From contig NZ_CYSG01000011.1 of NCBI RefSeq assembly GCF_001457775.1, positions 78,126-142,125 of the forward strand: DNA of 64,000 bases, written 5' to 3'. This DNA is from Phaeobacter sp. CECT 5382 (GTDB lineage: Bacteria > Pseudomonadota > Alphaproteobacteria > Rhodobacterales > Rhodobacteraceae). Below the pieces are notes generated by a model. The model was not told the DNA's origin and did not search any database. It was given only the letters and a program-made list of their open reading frames with translations. Of this stretch, positions 54,799-63,846 are shown piece by piece (position 1 is the first letter of the stretch; every line of letters begins with the position of its first letter). The position numbers and the translations under genes were made by a program.

Positions 54799-55400
54799 TG
54801 CGCGACCCTTTTTGCAAAACTCTCTTTCGGCAAGTGATAGTGCGGCGACATGAAGGCCTCGGCACGCAGAATCCAGCCACCTTTGCCACCGGCCCGTGTG
54901 CGGGCGTATTTTCTGCTGGCGCTGCGTCGGTCGGCGAGGCGGAAATAATAGTTCCGGCGTGCGATGCCATAGGCATCTCTGAAGGCGGTTGCATCAATCG
55001 CGGCCGCATCGCTGGCGGATGCCTCCGTCTGAGGGCCAATCACACCGTCCGCTTGCAGGGAGTAGCCCATCTGACGCAGAAGGGATTGCAAGATCTTAAC
55101 CGCGTTGGCACCGGCATTCACATACATATCAAAGACAGAAGCCTGAATCGCGACCGGCAAAGTGGAAACACCCGGCGCTTCAAAATAGTGGTGAATAAAG
55201 ATCTCAACAGCCTGATCACGGGTCAGGGATTTAAGATCCCGCAGAGACACCAGCCCGTCGCCCGTGGTATCAAGACCTAGACGGCGCAGGGTTTTCAACG
55301 TGACCCCGTATTTTGTCACGCCACCGGGATCATCGGGATCATCGACGAAACCGCCTTCGCGGGTGACGATGTCTTCAGCAATATCGCGTATAGTCAACAT
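54789..55400 (-). CDS. GTA-type N-acetylmuramidase (GH108 endolysin)
   Basis: The 203-residue peptidoglycan-cleaving enzyme has a glycoside hydrolase 108 domain (about 8-95) with the catalytic Glu15 in TREGGFVDDPDDPGGVTKYGVT. A C-terminal PG_binding_3-type domain (about 100-190, GYSLQADGVIGPQTEASA, ARRNYYFRLA) follows. It lacks a signal peptide, as expected for an endolysin released by a holin. The ATG at 55400 follows an AGGGCAGG ribosome site; a TTG six codons upstream is less likely. A strong terminator upstream (55551-55584) insulates it from ccmE, so it must have its own promoter in 55401-55550. Confidence 0.85.
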   Translation of the reverse strand: MLTIRDIAEDIVTREGGFVDDPDDPGGVTKYGVTLKTLRRLGLDTTGDGLVSLRDLKSLTRDQAVEIFIHHYFEAPGVSTLPVAIQASVFDMYVNAGANAVKILQSLLRQMGYSLQADGVIGPQTEASASDAAAIDATAFRDAYGIARRNYYFRLADRRSASRKYARTRAGGKGGWILRAEAFMSPHYHLPKESFAKRVAQWQ

Positions 55401-55550
55401 GATACCTGCCCTTTTCAAAGAGGCAGACTATCCAGAAGTGGCGCTAAAATTCCGTACGGTTAACGCGCGCCAGCCTAGCAACAGGCCGCTGAACAGGACT
55501 GGCTGTTGTGATCAATCCAGTGGTCGCAGTCGACAAAGACCCTTCGCTAC
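55401..55550 (-). promoter_or_regulatory. Leader and promoter region of the lysis pair
   Basis: These 150 bases lie between the terminator after ccmE and the muramidase start, so they must carry the lysis promoter. A GTTAAC (55459-55464) resembles half of a CtrA site (TTAA-N7-TTAA), but the second half is absent. No clear sigma-70 pair was found. Confidence 0.4.
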
Positions 55551-55584
55551 AAAAAAACCGCAGCCTTCAGAGCTGCGGTTTTTT
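55551..55584. terminator. Bidirectional terminator between ccmE and the lysis pair
   Basis: AACCGCAGC (55556-55564) pairs perfectly with GCTGCGGTT (55572-55580), with seven A residues on the left and six T residues on the right. On the minus strand it follows ccmE by about 42 bases and should stop most ccmE transcripts before the muramidase gene. Confidence 0.9.
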
Positions 55585-55625
55585 AAAATCGGTTTCAGGT
55601 TTCGATCACTGACCGTGGATCCGGG

Positions 55626-56072
55626 TCAGCTCTCTTCGGGTTCCTGATAGACACCCTGCGCTTTCAGCGCATCAACGACCTCTTTCGGCATGTAGGTTTC
55701 GTCATGTTTCGCAAGAATTTCAGAGGCTTCGAACACACCATTGATGAGCTTTCCAGTGCCTACCATTCCCTGGTTTTCCTCAAACAGATCCGGAAGTACC
55801 CCTGCGAAAGTCACCGGAACGGTCGCTCCGCCATCGGTTACGGAAAAGCGTACAGTCTCTCCCTGGCCACGCTTCAGGCTTCCTTCTTCGACCAGCCCGC
55901 CAATTCGAAAAACCTCGGTGGGTTGTGGCGGTGTTTCGACCACTTGGCTAGGCGAGCGAAAATAGTTGATCCCGTCGCGCATGGCGTAACCAATCAAACC
56001 GGTGGCGACCATCAGGGCCACTGCTGCGAGAGCCATGACCTGGATCCGACGTTGCTTTTTCAGGTTCTTCAT
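55626..56072 (-). CDS. ccmE: Cytochrome c maturation haem chaperone CcmE
   Basis: The 148-residue periplasmic haem chaperone has an N-terminal membrane anchor (about 11-31, QVMALAAVALMVATGLIGYAM), an OB-fold core, and the haem-linking motif AKHDETYMP with His123 and Tyr127. It receives haem from the CcmABCD export complex (not in the window) and passes it to CcmF. It follows argC by 61 bases and ends at a strong terminator, so it is not read through into ccmF. Confidence 0.95.
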   Translation of the reverse strand: MKNLKKQRRIQVMALAAVALMVATGLIGYAMRDGINYFRSPSQVVETPPQPTEVFRIGGLVEEGSLKRGQGETVRFSVTDGGATVPVTFAGVLPDLFEENQGMVGTGKLINGVFEASEILAKHDETYMPKEVVDALKAQGVYQEPEES

Positions 56073-56133
56073 GTCGACATCTTTCCATTTCTCATCCGGG
56101 TCACTGTCAAAAAGGATGCAGTCAATTTCCCCG

Positions 56134-57162
56134 CTATGGGAACAAAGGCGCCATCATCAGACCTGCAGTCTCTTCTTCACCTAACATCAGATTTGCGTTC
56201 TGCAAGGCCTGCCCGCTGCTACCTTTTGTCAGGTTATCCAAGGCAGCAAAGACAATCGCGCGCCCCTCGATCCGGTCAGCGGCGACGCCGATGTGGCAGA
56301 AATTCGACCCCCGCACATGATGTGTACTGGGGGTTTCACCAAACGGCAGCACCTCGACAAAGGGCTCTGACCCATAGGCCGCGACAAAGGCCTCATGGAT
56401 CGCAGCCGCGTCTCCTTTGACATAGGCCGTCGCCAGAATGCCTCGGTTGGCGGGCATCAAGTGCGGGGTAAACTGCACCTTGACGGGCCGTCCGGCCAGT
56501 TCGGAAAACTCCTGATCAAATTCCCCAAGATGGCGATGCGTGCCGCCTACCGCATAGGCATGATAGCCTTCGCTCAGCTCCGCATGCAGCAGGTTTTCCT
56601 TGAGCGCACGCCCGGCACCGGAAACCGCACATTTCAGATCGAGAATAATCTCATCCAGATCAATCAGCCCCGCCGTGATCAAGGGCCGCAAGGCAAATTG
56701 GCCGGTGGCCGCATTGCAGCCGGTGCCCGCCACCAAACGCGCCGATTTGATCTGGTCGCGATAGAATTCGCTAAGACCGTAGACCGCCTCTTCCTGCTGC
56801 TCGAGCGCGGCGTGGGGGTTACCGTACCATTTTTCGTATTCTGCCGGATCGCGCAGCCGGAAATCAGCAGAAAGATCGACGATCTTCAACGTTTTTGGCA
56901 GCGCGGCGATCACTTCCTGACTGGTTTTATGCGGCAGCGCACAAAAACATAAATCAATTCCTGAAAAATCAATCTCGCTGATTTTACAGAGTGTTGGCAA
57001 CGGTATGTGACGCAGATGCGGGAAGACTTCCGCCATGGTCAAACCGGCTTTACGCTCTGCTGCCAGTGCTGCGATTTCAATATTGGGGTGATTTGCAATC
57101 AGCCGAACCAGCTCTGCGCCAGTGTAGCCGCTGGCGCCAAGAATTGCCACTTTATGGGTCAT
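56134..57162 (-). CDS. argC: N-acetyl-gamma-glutamyl-phosphate reductase
   Basis: The 342-residue NADPH-dependent enzyme makes N-acetylglutamate semialdehyde in arginine synthesis. The Rossmann motif [17 protein letters not shown] (about 5-21) is followed by the catalytic Cys149 in [24 protein letters not shown] and [12 protein letters not shown] are further landmarks. The start at 57162 (MTHKVAILG) is chosen because it begins the Rossmann strand; the 13-codon extension is not conserved-looking. ccmE lies immediately downstream. Confidence 0.95.
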   Translation of the reverse strand: MTHKVAILGASGYTGAELVRLIANHPNIEIAALAAERKAGLTMAEVFPHLRHIPLPTLCKISEIDFSGIDLCFCALPHKTSQEVIAALPKTLKIVDLSADFRLRDPAEYEKWYGNPHAALEQQEEAVYGLSEFYRDQIKSARLVAGTGCNAATGQFALRPLITAGLIDLDEIILDLKCAVSGAGRALKENLLHAELSEGYHAYAVGGTHRHLGEFDQEFSELAGRPVKVQFTPHLMPANRGILATAYVKGDAAAIHEAFVAAYGSEPFVEVLPFGETPSTHHVRGSNFCHIGVAADRIEGRAIVFAALDNLTKGSSGQALQNANLMLGEEETAGLMMAPLFP

Positions 57163-57293
57163 GTCAGACCTCGCATTTTGAATGTCATCAATCAGTGTCA
57201 CGCCCTTTGCGCGACAGTAGGAAAAGAGCCGGGTCCCTGTCTTTGTTCTATGTCACAGTCATAGAAAGAATTCAGGACCGATAAGCCGCGCTC

Positions 57294-58103
57294 TCAGGCG
57301 GCCTGAAATCGCAGCTCTCGTCGGAGAAACTGGGTGGCGCGATCGCTGACCCGTTTGGGGTCACCCGTGGTGAAAAAGCCACCCTGACCTGTGCCACGCA
57401 TTTCGGGGTGACGGACCAGATAATCCGCAAGGCTTTCCGCAACCAGAGCGCCCTGACTGAAGACTTTGACATCAGCCCCCAAAGCGTTCTGGAAACACTG
57501 TTCCAGTAGCGGATAATGGGTACAGCCCAGAATGGCTGCTTGCGGGTTCGGCATCTTGCGTTTCAGGGCATCGACATGGCTGCGCACCATGGCTTCGGCC
57601 AGGATCAGATCGCCATCCTCGATGGCATCGACCACGCCGCCACAGGCCTGGGCCTCGACATCGACGCCAATGGCGCGAAAGGCGAGTTCACGCTGAAAGG
57701 CGCGGCTGGACACAGTGGCCGGGGTGGCAAACAAGGCGACATGCTTGACCTCAACTTCGCGCGGGGGACTGTTGTCGCCCCACTGCCGTTCGGTCAGCGC
57801 TTCGATCAAAGGCACAAAAACACCCAAAACCCGCTTGCCCTCGGGCAAACCTTCTTCTTGCATCCGGCGCAGAGCAGCGGCCGACGCCGTATTGCAGGCC
57901 AGAATGACCAGATCGCAGCCCTTGGACCACATATCCGCGACGGCAGCCTTGGTCAGCTGATAGATATCCTCGGCATCGCGAACCCCGTAGGGCGCACGTG
58001 CGCTGTCCGCGTAATACAGGAAATCCACATCCGGCAGACGGGATTGGGCGGCATTGAGGACGGTCAGCCCGCCCAGGCCGGAATCAAAGATGCCAACAGC
58101 CAT
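57294..58103 (-). CDS. murI: Glutamate racemase
   Basis: The 269-residue cofactor-independent enzyme makes D-glutamate for peptidoglycan. The two catalytic cysteines are Cys70 (LACNTASA) and Cys194 (LGCTHYPLL), and the N-terminal [12 protein letters not shown] is diagnostic. The longer frame (to 58199) overlaps the acyltransferase gene and is rejected. The ATG at 58103 is 25 bases after that gene's stop, so the two are probably in one operon. Confidence 0.95.
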   Translation of the reverse strand: MAVGIFDSGLGGLTVLNAAQSRLPDVDFLYYADSARAPYGVRDAEDIYQLTKAAVADMWSKGCDLVILACNTASAAALRRMQEEGLPEGKRVLGVFVPLIEALTERQWGDNSPPREVEVKHVALFATPATVSSRAFQRELAFRAIGVDVEAQACGGVVDAIEDGDLILAEAMVRSHVDALKRKMPNPQAAILGCTHYPLLEQCFQNALGADVKVFSQGALVAESLADYLVRHPEMRGTGQGGFFTTGDPKRVSDRATQFLRRELRFQAA

Positions 58104-58128
58104 GGTCTCACTTTCAGGCGCGGTCTTT

Positions 58129-59031
58129 TCAGGCGCGATGTTTTTCCTCGAACTCAAACCCGTATTCATAGGATTTGAGCGGCTTCGGAGACAGCTCATA
58201 CGTGGCTTTGCGCAGGAAATCCATCATTCCTTTTGCGTCACCCACCATCGGGTTCAATCTGTCGCGCTCAATCGGCGCGCCAATCACCACACCAACAGGG
58301 GTATCGACCCGCTTTTTGAATTCTTTGATCAGCAGGCCCATGCGCAGTGTTGCGTGCAGATGGCTGGCAATCTGAAACAAGCGTGAGGTATGGCCGTCAA
58401 AAAACACAGGCACAACAACTGCATTGGATTTGGCCACCATCCGCGCGGTAAAGCTGCGCCAGCCGGGATCCATCGGTTTTGAAAACACCCGCGCCGAGGT
58501 CGAAACTGTCCCACCGGGAAAAATTCCGATAGCACCACCCTGCCCCAGATAGTCCAGCGCAGTGCGCCGGGTGGTAAGGTTAAGCCTGACCGCCTCTTTG
58601 GTTTCTTCAAACGAAATTGGCAGCACCACCCGGTCCAGATCGCTTGCCTTGCGAAAAATTTGATGCGCCAGAATACGAAAATCGCCCCGGGTTTGCGCCA
58701 AAATATGCCCCATCATCATCCCGTCCAGAATGCCATAAGGATGATTGGCAATCAGGATAACCGGACGGTCCTGCGGAATATTGCTGAGAGAGCCGCCAAT
58801 TACGTCCAAGCTCAACCCGTAGCGCGCGGCCATAACCGACCAGAAATCCTGCCCCTGCGCGATATCTTCCTCATAGCCCTGCGCCCGCTTGATCAGCTGC
58901 AAACGTCCAGTGGTATTTTCCATCAGGCGGATCATCGCCCGTCCAGACCGGCTTTCGGCGGAATAGGAATAGGAAATATCACGGGCAATGTGACTTTGAC
59001 TGTGCTGTATTCGGGGCAGAGACAGGGGCAT
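58129..59031 (-). CDS. PlsC-like lysophospholipid acyltransferase family protein
   Basis: The 300-residue protein has the acyltransferase motif NHPYGILDG (Asn96, His97, Asp103), corresponding to the HxxxxD catalytic pair. The second motif is [15 protein letters not shown], where glycine-rich FPEG is usual and FPGG stands here. VVVPVFFDG is motif four. The N-terminal [24 protein letters not shown] is typical of the hemolysin-like Roseobacter group. It may acylate lysophospholipid or an ornithine-lipid precursor; the substrate is not decidable. A 19-base tandem duplication lies directly upstream of its start. Confidence 0.83.
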   Translation of the reverse strand: MPLSLPRIQHSQSHIARDISYSYSAESRSGRAMIRLMENTTGRLQLIKRAQGYEEDIAQGQDFWSVMAARYGLSLDVIGGSLSNIPQDRPVILIANHPYGILDGMMMGHILAQTRGDFRILAHQIFRKASDLDRVVLPISFEETKEAVRLNLTTRRTALDYLGQGGAIGIFPGGTVSTSARVFSKPMDPGWRSFTARMVAKSNAVVVPVFFDGHTSRLFQIASHLHATLRMGLLIKEFKKRVDTPVGVVIGAPIERDRLNPMVGDAKGMMDFLRKATYELSPKPLKSYEYGFEFEEKHRA

Positions 59032-59036
59032 CGGTC

Positions 59037-59074
59037 GAAGTGGGTCCTATTGGTGGAAGTGGGTCCTATTGGTG
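59037..59074 (-). repeat. 19-base tandem duplication upstream of the acyltransferase gene
   Basis: GAAGTGGGTCCTATTGGTG occurs twice, head to tail and without mismatch, within 45 bases of the acyltransferase start. It falls in its leader or promoter. Confidence 0.85.
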
Positions 59075-59212
59075 AATGTCATATCGTGGGTCTCGCGATG
59101 GATTTGTTTTACGACAGTCCCGGTAACAGGGCCATGACAAAGCCGCCTTCGCTCCCGGTGGCGACACGTCCAAACAGTGCAAAACAGCAAGAAACCGCTG
59201 GATGCGAAAATG

Positions 59213-59239
59213 GAAAAGCGCCACGCAATTGCGCGGCGC
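59213..59239 (-). terminator. Terminator of the indolepyruvate oxidoreductase gene
   Basis: GCGCC and CGC (59218-59226) pair with GCG and GGCGC (59231-59239) with one mismatch. On the minus strand the stem runs into TTTT. It lies 77 bases past the stop codon. Confidence 0.65.
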
Positions 59240-59315
59240 CTGACCTCATTTGAAACTTTCTATCAGGGCAAAATGGCAAAGCCTTCGTCACCCTGACCAC
59301 CTGAAAGTGTCTTGC

Positions 59316-62300
59316 TTATTCCGCAGCTTCCTTCAGCGGCGCGCCACCCTGGCGCAGTGCGATCAGCAGCTCTTCGCGCCGCTTAGCCGCCTTGGCCTCG
59401 CTTTCCTGCTTCACCGGGCCAAAACCGCGGATCTGCAGAGGAAGTTCCGCCAGAGCAATCAGCGGCTCAAGGTTTGTGGCATTCGCTTGTGGTAGCCACT
59501 CCTTCATGTCGCTCTCATATTGCTTGATCAGTGCGCGCTCCATTTTACGCTCTGCGCTGTAGCCAAAGACATCCAGCGGAGTGCCGCGCAGCGGTTTCAT
59601 CTTAGCAAGCAGACGCAACCAACGCGTCATGCCGGGGCCAAATTTGCGCTTTTGCGGGCGACCATTGACCAGTTTGCCGCCAAAGACGGGAGGCGCCAGG
59701 TTGTAAGAGACTTTCAGATCCCCCTCAAACTCGGCTGCCAGCTTTTCATGGCTCGACAGAAGCAGTCGGGCGACTTCGTATTCGTCTTTGTAGGCCAAGA
59801 GCTTATGGTAGCCTTTTGCCACGGCTTCCTTGAGTGCGGGGTCCGCAACCCTCTCGAGCATTTTGCCATAACGCTTGGCCAGCCCGCCGCCCTGAAAGGC
59901 CACCAGTTGATCACTGCGATAGGCAATTTTCTCGTCCAGTGTTTTTGGCAGTTCCACCACAGTGGCAGGTTTAGCAATCTTGGCAGCCGCCTCAGGCTCC
60001 ACCACAGCCCAGCGACCAATTTCAAAGGCACGCAGGTTACGCTCCACCGCCGCACCATTCAGTGTGATCGCTTCGGTGATCGCCTTGTGGCTCACCGGGA
60101 TCAGCCCCTGCTGCCAGGCAGCACCAAAGACCATCATATTCGAGAAAATCGAATCTCCCATGGTGGCACGAGCCAGCTCAGAGGCATCAAACAGTACCAA
60201 ATTGTCCCGCAGACGTGCCTGAAGTGCGACCTGCAACCTGTCTGTAGGCAACTGAAAATTGGTGTCACGGGTAAAATCACCGGTGATAATTTCATGGCTA
60301 TTGACGACACCACCGGTGCGGCCTGTTTTCATCAAACCAATGGTCTTGGCGCCAGCGCTGACCACCAGATCACCGCCGATCAGCGCGTCCGCTTCACCGG
60401 TGGCGACACGGATGGCACTGATGTCTTCGGGGCTCTTGGCGAGACGGCAATGGATGTGCACAGCACCGCCTTTTTGGGCAAGACCCGCCATTTCCATCAT
60501 ACCAGCGCCCATGCCATCAAATTGTGCGGCCTGTGCCAGCACCGCACCGATGGTCACGACCCCGGTGCCACCGACGCCGGTGATCACCACATTATGGGTG
60601 CCGTCAATTTCTGGTAGCTTTGGTTCAGGCAGATCAGGAAGCTTCAGCTCTGCTGTGGCCTCTTTACGGATCTTGGCGCCCTCAACTGTTAGGAACGAGG
60701 GGCAAAACCCGTTGACGCAAGAGAAATCCTTGTTGCAGGAGCTTTGATCGATTGCCCGTTTGCGGCCCAGTTCGGTCTCTTTTGGCACGATCGAAACACA
60801 GTTGGATTGAATGCCGCAATCACCGCAGCCTTCGCAGACATCCGGGTTGATAAAGACGCGCTGATCGGGATCCGGGAACAGGCCCCGTTTGCGACGACGG
60901 CGTTTTTCGGCGGCACAGGTCTGAATATAGATGATGCCGGAAACACCCTCGACCTGTTCAAATTCCTTTTGCACATCCATCAGCTCGGCGCGCTCGTGCA
61001 TCCGCATGCCCGCCGGGAACAGCTTCGCATCGACGTCTTCTTTGTCGTCATAAACCACAGCGATGGTCTTCATACCCATCGCTTTGAGCTCATGGGCGAT
61101 CTGGTGTGCCGTCAGCCCACCTTCGGCCTGCTGACCACCAGTCATGGCAACCGCGTCATTGTACAGGATCTTGTAGGTCATATTGGTGCCCTCAGCGAGG
61201 GCGGCGCGGATCGCCTGAACACCGGAATGGTTATAGGTGCCATCGCCAAGGTTCTGGAACACATGGGTGCGCTTGGAAAATGGTGCCTCGCCAATCCAGT
61301 TGGCACCCTCGGCGCCCATATGGGTAAAGCCGGTGGTCTCCCGGTCCATCCACTGCACCATGAAATGACAGCCGATACCGGCATAGGCACGACTGCCCTC
61401 AGGGATTTTGGTCGAGGAGTTATGCGGACAACCCGAGCAAAAATAAGGCAGACGCGCGGCGATTTCTTCGGCATTGTCGGCGCGTTTTGCATCATCCAGC
61501 GCGGCAAGGCCCGCCTTGATCGCCTCTGTATCGCGGCCTTCTTCGATCAGGATACCACCGAGTTTTTCGGCAATCATGATTGGATCAAGCGCATATTTGG
61601 TCGGGAACAGCTCTTCGCGGTTCACCTCACCGACGCCGCCCTTGTACCAGCCATAGACACGGCGCCCGCGCCGGTCATCAAAGATCGCTTCCTTGATCTG
61701 AATCTCGATCAGCTTGCGCTTTTCCTCAACGACGACAATCAGATCAAGACCTTCGGCCCAGGCATTGAAGCCCTTCATATCCATCGGCCAGGTCTGCCCC
61801 ACCTTGTAGGTGGTGATCCCCAGACGTTCTGCCATGGTCTCGTCGATGTTCAGCAGCGACAGTGCATGCACCAGATCAAGCCAGTTTTTGCCAGCGGCGA
61901 CAAAGCCGATCTTGGCGCCGGGTTTACCCCAAACACGTTTGTCCATCTTGTTTGCATGGCTAAAGGCTTCGGCGGCGAAACGCTTGTAGTCGATGATTCG
62001 GTCTTCCTGTTGGAAGCGATCATCTGCCAAGCGGATATTGAGCCCATCAGACGGCATCTCGAACTCTGGCGTGACGATCTGCATCCGATCCGGATCACCA
62101 TCCACCACCGATGTCACCTCGATGGTGTCTTTCATGGTCTTCAGACCAACCCAAAGCCCGGAAAACCGGCTCAACTCGTAGCCATAAACACCATAGTCCA
62201 GGATTTCCTGCACCCCGGCCGGGCTGACGATGGGAAGGTAGCAATCCAGCAGCGACCATTCCGATTGGTGCAGCACCGTAGAGCTTTCGCCAGTGTGATC

Positions 62301-62738
62301 ATCGCCCATGGCAACCAGCACGCCGCCATTTTTGGAGGTGCCGGCCATATTGGCGTGACGGAAGGCATCGCCGGATCGGTCAACCCCTGGCCCCTTGCCA
62401 TACCACAGGCCAAAGACACCGTCGTATTTGCCCTCACCACGCATCTCAGCCCCTTGCGCGCCCCAGAGCGCGGTCACGGCGAGATCTTCGTTGAGGCCAT
62501 ATTGGAAGGTAACATCCGAAGCTGTGAGCTGTTTCTTTGCCCGATCCATCTGCATGTCGACCGCCCCCAGGGGAGATCCGCGGTAACCGGTGACCAGGCC
62601 CGCAGTATTGAGCCCCGCAGCCTCGTCACGTGCCTTTTGCATCAGCATCAGACGCACCAGCGCCTGTGTGCCGTTCAGCATTACGGGCGATTTGCTCAGG
62701 TCGTATTTGTCATTGAGTGAGATCTTTTGCGTGCTCAT
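59316..62738 (-). CDS. Indolepyruvate ferredoxin oxidoreductase family protein (fused)
   Basis: The 1140-residue fusion decarboxylates aryl-pyruvates from aromatic amino acid breakdown to acyl-CoA, passing electrons to ferredoxin. In order it has an IorA-like N-terminal pyrimidine/core part, a thiamine-diphosphate part (CSGCPHNSSTKIPEGSRAYAGIGCHF, LGDGTYNHSG, YNDAVAMTGGQ), iron-sulfur cysteines (CEGCGDCGIQSNC and CNKDFSCVNGFC), and an IorB-like gamma domain (GVGGTGVVTIGAVLAQAA, EMAGLAQKGGAVHIHCRLA). A DUF6537-type C-terminal part follows. Such fused, oxygen-tolerant forms occur in alpha- and betaproteobacteria. A GGAGGA ribosome site precedes the ATG, and a LysR gene is divergent 202 bases away. 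Confidence 0.93.
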   Translation of the reverse strand: MSTQKISLNDKYDLSKSPVMLNGTQALVRLMLMQKARDEAAGLNTAGLVTGYRGSPLGAVDMQMDRAKKQLTASDVTFQYGLNEDLAVTALWGAQGAEMRGEGKYDGVFGLWYGKGPGVDRSGDAFRHANMAGTSKNGGVLVAMGDDHTGESSTVLHQSEWSLLDCYLPIVSPAGVQEILDYGVYGYELSRFSGLWVGLKTMKDTIEVTSVVDGDPDRMQIVTPEFEMPSDGLNIRLADDRFQQEDRIIDYKRFAAEAFSHANKMDKRVWGKPGAKIGFVAAGKNWLDLVHALSLLNIDETMAERLGITTYKVGQTWPMDMKGFNAWAEGLDLIVVVEEKRKLIEIQIKEAIFDDRRGRRVYGWYKGGVGEVNREELFPTKYALDPIMIAEKLGGILIEEGRDTEAIKAGLAALDDAKRADNAEEIAARLPYFCSGCPHNSSTKIPEGSRAYAGIGCHFMVQWMDRETTGFTHMGAEGANWIGEAPFSKRTHVFQNLGDGTYNHSGVQAIRAALAEGTNMTYKILYNDAVAMTGGQQAEGGLTAHQIAHELKAMGMKTIAVVYDDKEDVDAKLFPAGMRMHERAELMDVQKEFEQVEGVSGIIYIQTCAAEKRRRRKRGLFPDPDQRVFINPDVCEGCGDCGIQSNCVSIVPKETELGRKRAIDQSSCNKDFSCVNGFCPSFLTVEGAKIRKEATAELKLPDLPEPKLPEIDGTHNVVITGVGGTGVVTIGAVLAQAAQFDGMGAGMMEMAGLAQKGGAVHIHCRLAKSPEDISAIRVATGEADALIGGDLVVSAGAKTIGLMKTGRTGGVVNSHEIITGDFTRDTNFQLPTDRLQVALQARLRDNLVLFDASELARATMGDSIFSNMMVFGAAWQQGLIPVSHKAITEAITLNGAAVERNLRAFEIGRWAVVEPEAAAKIAKPATVVELPKTLDEKIAYRSDQLVAFQGGGLAKRYGKMLERVADPALKEAVAKGYHKLLAYKDEYEVARLLLSSHEKLAAEFEGDLKVSYNLAPPVFGGKLVNGRPQKRKFGPGMTRWLRLLAKMKPLRGTPLDVFGYSAERKMERALIKQYESDMKEWLPQANATNLEPLIALAELPLQIRGFGPVKQESEAKAAKRREELLIALRQGGAPLKEAAE

Positions 62739-62940
62739 TCGGTCCTCCCCACCTAAATTAGCTTGCCTTGCTTGACGGGATATTAGGTCACAATTACTGA
62801 CCTGTATAGGCGGTTTTTTTCAATTTTCCCTCGCGTCGTTATAGGAAATTGATAAAAGCCTGTGATTTCATATAGTCTGACGCGAGCAGACCAGAAGGCA
62901 GGTCGGCAAAGAGATCGGCAAAAAGGGCAGAGGTAAAAAT

Positions 62941-63846
62941 ATGGATTGGGACAAACTCAGAATATTTCACGCCGTTGCCGATGCGGGCAGCCTGACCCAT
63001 GCCGGGGATAAGCTGAACCTGTCGCAATCTGCGGTCAGCCGCCAAATTCGCGCGCTGGAGGAAAGCCTGAACGCGACGCTGTTCCACCGCCATGCACGCG
63101 GCTTGATTCTTACCGAACAGGGTGAGTTGCTTTTTGATGCGACCAAATCCATGTCGGCGCGTCTAGAGGCGGCATCGGCGCGCATTCGCGATAGCGAAGA
63201 AGAAGTCTTTGGCGAGCTGCGAGTCACCACCACCTTTGGCTTTGGCACGCTTTGGCTGGCACCACGCCTGACCAAACTGTTTGAACAGTATCCCAACCTC
63301 AAAATTGACCTGATGCTGGAAGAACGGGTGCTGGACCTGCCCATGCGTGAGGCCGATGTGGCCATTCGCATGAAAGAGCCAAGCCAGGCCGATCTGGTGC
63401 GCAAGCGCCTGATGACCGTGCAGATGCGGCTCTATGCGTCACGCGACTACCTTGACCGGCACGGCACTCCGGCGACCCTCGCGGATATCAAAGACCATAG
63501 GCTGATCTGCCAGAACCAGCGCTCCGCACAGGTGGGGTCTGCCTCGGTTCTGGTACAGCGATTGATGACCCATAATCCCGGCTCATTGTTGACGGTGAAC
63601 AATTACTTTGGGGTTTTGCAGGGCGTTTTGCATGATCTTGGCATTGGCATACTGCCCGATTACGTCACCGAGGACTTCCCGGATCTGGTCGAAGTTCTGC
63701 CAAACGAGGAAAACAGCGGTGTGCCGGTTTACCTCGCCTATCCCGAAGAACTGCGCCATTCCCAGCGGGTTTCGGCCTTTCGCGACTTTGTCCAGACCGA
63801 GATCATGGCACATCGCAAACACATGAAAGAACTAGGCAAACTCTGA
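62941..63846 (+). CDS. LysR-family transcriptional regulator
   Basis: The 301-residue regulator has an N-terminal winged HTH (MDWDKLRIFHAVADAGSLTHAGDKLNLSQSAVSRQIRALEESLNATLFHRHARGLILTEQG) and a periplasmic-binding-like effector domain (about 90-295). It is divergent from the indolepyruvate oxidoreductase gene, an arrangement in which LysR proteins often control the opposite gene. That would make it a candidate regulator of aryl-pyruvate catabolism, by position only. An AGAGG ribosome site lies 7 bases before the ATG. Confidence 0.9.
   Translation: MDWDKLRIFHAVADAGSLTHAGDKLNLSQSAVSRQIRALEESLNATLFHRHARGLILTEQGELLFDATKSMSARLEAASARIRDSEEEVFGELRVTTTFGFGTLWLAPRLTKLFEQYPNLKIDLMLEERVLDLPMREADVAIRMKEPSQADLVRKRLMTVQMRLYASRDYLDRHGTPATLADIKDHRLICQNQRSAQVGSASVLVQRLMTHNPGSLLTVNNYFGVLQGVLHDLGIGILPDYVTEDFPDLVEVLPNEENSGVPVYLAYPEELRHSQRVSAFRDFVQTEIMAHRKHMKELGKL

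Noticed and set aside
55459..55464. Possible CtrA site controlling the lysis pair
   Set aside because: GTTAAC supplies one half-site only; the second TTAA at the 7-base spacing is missing.
60744..62720. 658-codon open frame on the plus strand
   Set aside because: It is antisense to the indolepyruvate oxidoreductase gene and shows no family features.
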